Source: Clostridia bacterium
Lineage (GTDB): Bacteria; Bacillota; Clostridia; SK-Y3; JACMMQ01
DNA length: 5,953 bases
Direction of reading: 5' to 3'
Assembly: GCA_014378955.1 (NCBI GenBank)
Contig: JACMMQ010000204.1
Span: forward strand, 1-5,953
Part shown: in pieces, positions 4,775 through 5,953 of the stretch
Layout of the letters: the number at the start of each line of letters is the position of its first letter
How positions within the stretch are numbered: position 1 is the stretch's first letter
Program-made: the position numbers and the translations under genes
Notes under the pieces: model-generated
Told to the model about the DNA's origin: nothing
The model's input: only the letters and a program-made list of their open reading frames with translations
The model's database searches: none

Positions 4775-4896
4775 TCTTCAGGGCAGGGTGAAATTCCCGA
4801 CCGGTGGTAATATTGTCATTAGACAGTTAGCCCACGAGCCGAAAGGCTGATTTGGTGTGATTCCAAAGCCGACAGTACAGTCTGGATGGGAGAAGA
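4775..4896 (+). promoter_or_regulatory. FMN riboswitch (RFN element)
   Basis: All conserved RFN blocks are present in order: AGGGCAGGGTGAAATTCCCG then ACCGGTGGTA at 4780-4809, AGCCCACGAGCCGAAAGGCT, TTTGGTGTGATTCCAAAGCC, GACAGT and AGTCTGGATGGGAGAAGA. P1 is TCTTC (4775-4779) with GAAGA (4892-4896). It senses flavin mononucleotide and lies upstream of a terminator and a riboflavin transporter, the standard arrangement for repression of riboflavin uptake when FMN is plentiful. Confidence 0.97.
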
Positions 4897-4926
4897 GTGC
4901 GCGCCTTTTTTTCTATGCTTATTTTT

Positions 4927-4953
4927 CCCTGAAGATTTTCTTCAGGGATTTTT
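4927..4953 (+). terminator. FMN riboswitch-controlled intrinsic terminator
   Basis: CCCTGAAGA (4927-4935) pairs perfectly with TCTTCAGGG (4939-4947) around a TTT loop, followed by five Ts (4949-4953). The 3' arm is identical to the first nine bases of the riboswitch (TCTTCAGGG, 4775-4783). Without FMN that 5' strand can pair with 4927-4935 and act as antiterminator; with FMN it is held in P1 and the terminator forms. Confidence 0.9.
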
Positions 4954-4973
4954 ATATTTAGGAGGCAATTTAA

Positions 4974-5558
4974 ATGAATAGAAAAAGGATAAACGTATTA
5001 ACAAAATCAGCGCTATTAGCGGCCTTGGCGGCTGTAATTATGTACATTGATTTTCCATTGCCATTTTTACCAGCGTTTTTAAAGCTAGACTTTAGTGATA
5101 TCCCTGCCTTGATTGGCGCATTTGCTTACGGTCCATTGGTGGGTGTGATGATTGAGTTTGTTAAGAATGTTGCCCATTTACCTGTGGATGCAGGTCAGAC
5201 AGGTGGCGTTGGGAGCTTGGCGAATTTCATTATCGGCAGTGCTTTTGTTATACCTGTTGGGGTGCTATATAAGGCACGTAAGGACAGAAAAGGCGCATTT
5301 TTAGGATTGCTTATTGGTGGCATTTCAATGGTGCTGTTCGCGTGTATCGCAAATTATTTTGTGCTCATACCAATTTATGAAAGGTTTATGCCACTGGATA
5401 AAATCATCGCATTTGCAGCGGCTTCAAACCCTTTGATTAAAAGCGTTAACACGTATATTTTGTACGGCGTAATACCGTTTAATGCTTTAAAGGTTTTAGT
5501 TGTTTCGGTGGTGACATTGGTGCTTTACAAAAAGGTATCCCCAATTTTACACAAGTAG
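4974..5558 (+). CDS. ribU: Riboflavin transporter RibU (ECF transporter S component)
   Basis: A 194-residue, very hydrophobic protein of about six membrane helices, the usual size for ECF S components. The N-terminal part shows the RibU pattern: LTKSALLAALAAVIMYIDFP, FLKLDFSDIPALIGAFAYGP and IEFVKNVAHL. A later loop with VGSLANFIIGSAFVIPVG and NYFVLIPIYERFMP is also typical. It binds riboflavin (and probably FMN or roseoflavin) and works with the shared EcfA1-EcfA2-EcfT energising module, which is not encoded in this window. The start follows GGAGG (4961-4965) by eight bases. The FMN riboswitch directly upstream independently supports the substrate. No terminator is seen after the stop; the SAM-riboswitch promoter starts 14 bases later, so read-through into that leader is possible. 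Confidence 0.95.
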   Translation: MNRKRINVLTKSALLAALAAVIMYIDFPLPFLPAFLKLDFSDIPALIGAFAYGPLVGVMIEFVKNVAHLPVDAGQTGGVGSLANFIIGSAFVIPVGVLYKARKDRKGAFLGLLIGGISMVLFACIANYFVLIPIYERFMPLDKIIAFAAASNPLIKSVNTYILYGVIPFNALKVLVVSVVTLVLYKKVSPILHK

Positions 5559-5571
5559 CAAAAAAAATATC

Positions 5572-5600
5572 TTGACATTTGACAAAAAGTGTCATATAAT
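5572..5600 (+). promoter_or_regulatory. Consensus sigma-A promoter of the SAM riboswitch leader
   Basis: Perfect TTGACA (5572-5577) and TATAAT (5595-5600) with a 17-base spacer. A second TTGACA at 5579-5584 lies in the spacer, and TGACA (5580-5584) with TGTCA (5590-5594) forms a small inverted repeat there. Confidence 0.9.
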
Positions 5601-5625
5601 TTATTTCTGAAAATCAAATATTTTT

Positions 5626-5727
5626 CCTTATCAAGAGAGGTGGAGGGGCTGTGCCCGATGAAACCCGGCAACCTGGCGTAAGCCGAAGGTGCCAATTCCT
5701 GCAAAGCGATTGCTTTGGCAGATAAGG
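5626..5727 (+). promoter_or_regulatory. SAM-I riboswitch (S box)
   Basis: P1 is CCTTATC (5626-5632) with GATAAGG (5721-5727). Conserved blocks follow in order: AAGAGAGGTGGAGGG, GCCCGATGAAACCCGGCAAC, AAGGTGCCAATTCCTGCAAA and the P4-like GCAAAGCGATTGCTTTGGCAG. It binds S-adenosylmethionine and normally shuts off methionine, cysteine or SAM synthesis or transport genes. The controlled gene is not within the window: about 180 bases remain after the terminator and hold only repeats. Confidence 0.97.
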
Positions 5728-5743
5728 TTTGCGTAAAATACAA

Positions 5744-5776
5744 ACTTCTTATGTGCCTTTGCATAAGAAGTGTTTT
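5744..5776 (+). terminator. SAM riboswitch-controlled terminator
   Basis: ACTTCTTATG (5744-5753) pairs with CATAAGAAGT (5762-5771), followed by GTTTT. A competing antiterminator is visible: AGGTTTG (5725-5731), overlapping the 3' strand of P1, can pair with CAAACTT (5741-5747), the start of the terminator stem, allowing one G-U pair. This is the classic SAM-I switch. The terminator may also stop read-through from ribU. Confidence 0.85.
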
Positions 5777-5807
5777 GTGCGATTTTGAAACTAATGTTCA
5801 AAAAACC

Positions 5808-5840
5808 TTACTTTCTTTTTCTATCGTAAAAAGAAAGTAA
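5808..5840. repeat. Perfect 13-base hairpin
   Basis: TTACTTTCTTTTT (5808-5820) and its exact reverse complement (5828-5840) flank a 7-base loop CTATCGT. The right arm is followed by CAAAGAAAAA. No gene is nearby, and no T-run follows on the plus strand. I recall similar AAAGAAAGTAAC(C)AAAGAAA stretches between genes of many bacteria, so it may be a dispersed repeat. Confidence 0.6.
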
Positions 5841-5858
5841 CAAAGAAAAATACTCTTT

Positions 5859-5953
5859 ATACTAATCTTGATTAAAATCATAACCATCTGTCGGTCGGTG
5901 TTTCAAAACGCTTACTCGCGTTTTGCCTCCCTCTGCTGGTTATGTTTTAATCT
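5859..5953 (+). repeat. 106-bp palindromic MITE-like element, copy 3 (cut by window end)
   Basis: The first 95 of 106 bases, same orientation as copy 1 and differing from it at four positions; at all four it agrees with inverted copy 2. The inner stem is the longest of the three (CAAAACGC 5904-5911 with GCGTTTTG 5918-5925). It lies between the SAM riboswitch terminator and whatever gene that leader controls. Confidence 0.9.

Noticed and set aside
5525..5764. Minus-strand open frame of 79 residues
   Set aside because: It is antisense to the SAM riboswitch and its promoter.
3459..5953. Possible CRISPR array from the repeated 106-bp units
   Set aside because: Copies are far apart, one is inverted, lengths are wrong and there are no regular spacers.

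Overview
The window looks like a piece of a low-GC Gram-positive genome (Bacillota, probably Clostridia). This is inferred from strong AGGAGG-type ribosome binding sites, consensus sigma-A promoters with 17-bp spacers, an FMN riboswitch before a RibU-type riboflavin transporter, an S-box (SAM-I) riboswitch, and Bacillus/Clostridia-type LexA boxes before a YneA-like LysM protein. The first ~345 bases do not fit that picture. They hold the start of a minus-strand gene whose signal peptide looks Gram-negative, and they abut an amidohydrolase that has lost its N-terminal half. I read 345-365 as a foreign junction: either a chimeric assembly end or a real recombination point. The other end of the window stops inside a repeat that occurs three times here, which is how an assembled contig often ends.

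Layout: (1) 1-344, 5' part of an unknown exported protein, minus strand. (2) to 805, C-terminal two-thirds of a metal-dependent amidohydrolase, plus strand, overlapping tail-to-tail with (3) 752-1651, an EamA/DMT-family transporter, minus strand. (4) 1652-2144 is a degraded spacer holding a 63-codon remnant of a D-2-hydroxyacid dehydrogenase, next to a short match to the end of the local repeat, then a palindrome-rich stretch with a TATAAT box. (5) 2145-3440, a secreted protein with a carboxypeptidase-regulatory-like domain. (6) 3459-4071, two inverted copies of a 106-bp palindromic, MITE-like element bracketing two strong terminators and an 8-cysteine, 56-residue minus-strand gene. (7) 4102-4512, a YneA-like SOS cell-division inhibitor with a textbook promoter and two LexA boxes in a perfect inverted repeat. 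(8) 4569-4672, a different ~104-bp palindromic element. (9) 4724-5558, promoter, FMN riboswitch, terminator and ribU. (10) 5572-5776, promoter, SAM riboswitch and terminator with no gene following inside the window, then a perfect hairpin and a third, truncated copy of the 106-bp element.

The genes do not form one pathway. The recurring theme is independent single-gene units, each with its own regulation (LexA for the division inhibitor, FMN for riboflavin uptake, SAM for a gene beyond the edge), separated by small palindromic repeats. The most notable structural signal is the 106-bp element: its copies differ by paired changes that preserve base pairing, so the folded form appears to matter. 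I did not find a multi-gene system that would count as a new defence or biosynthetic system.
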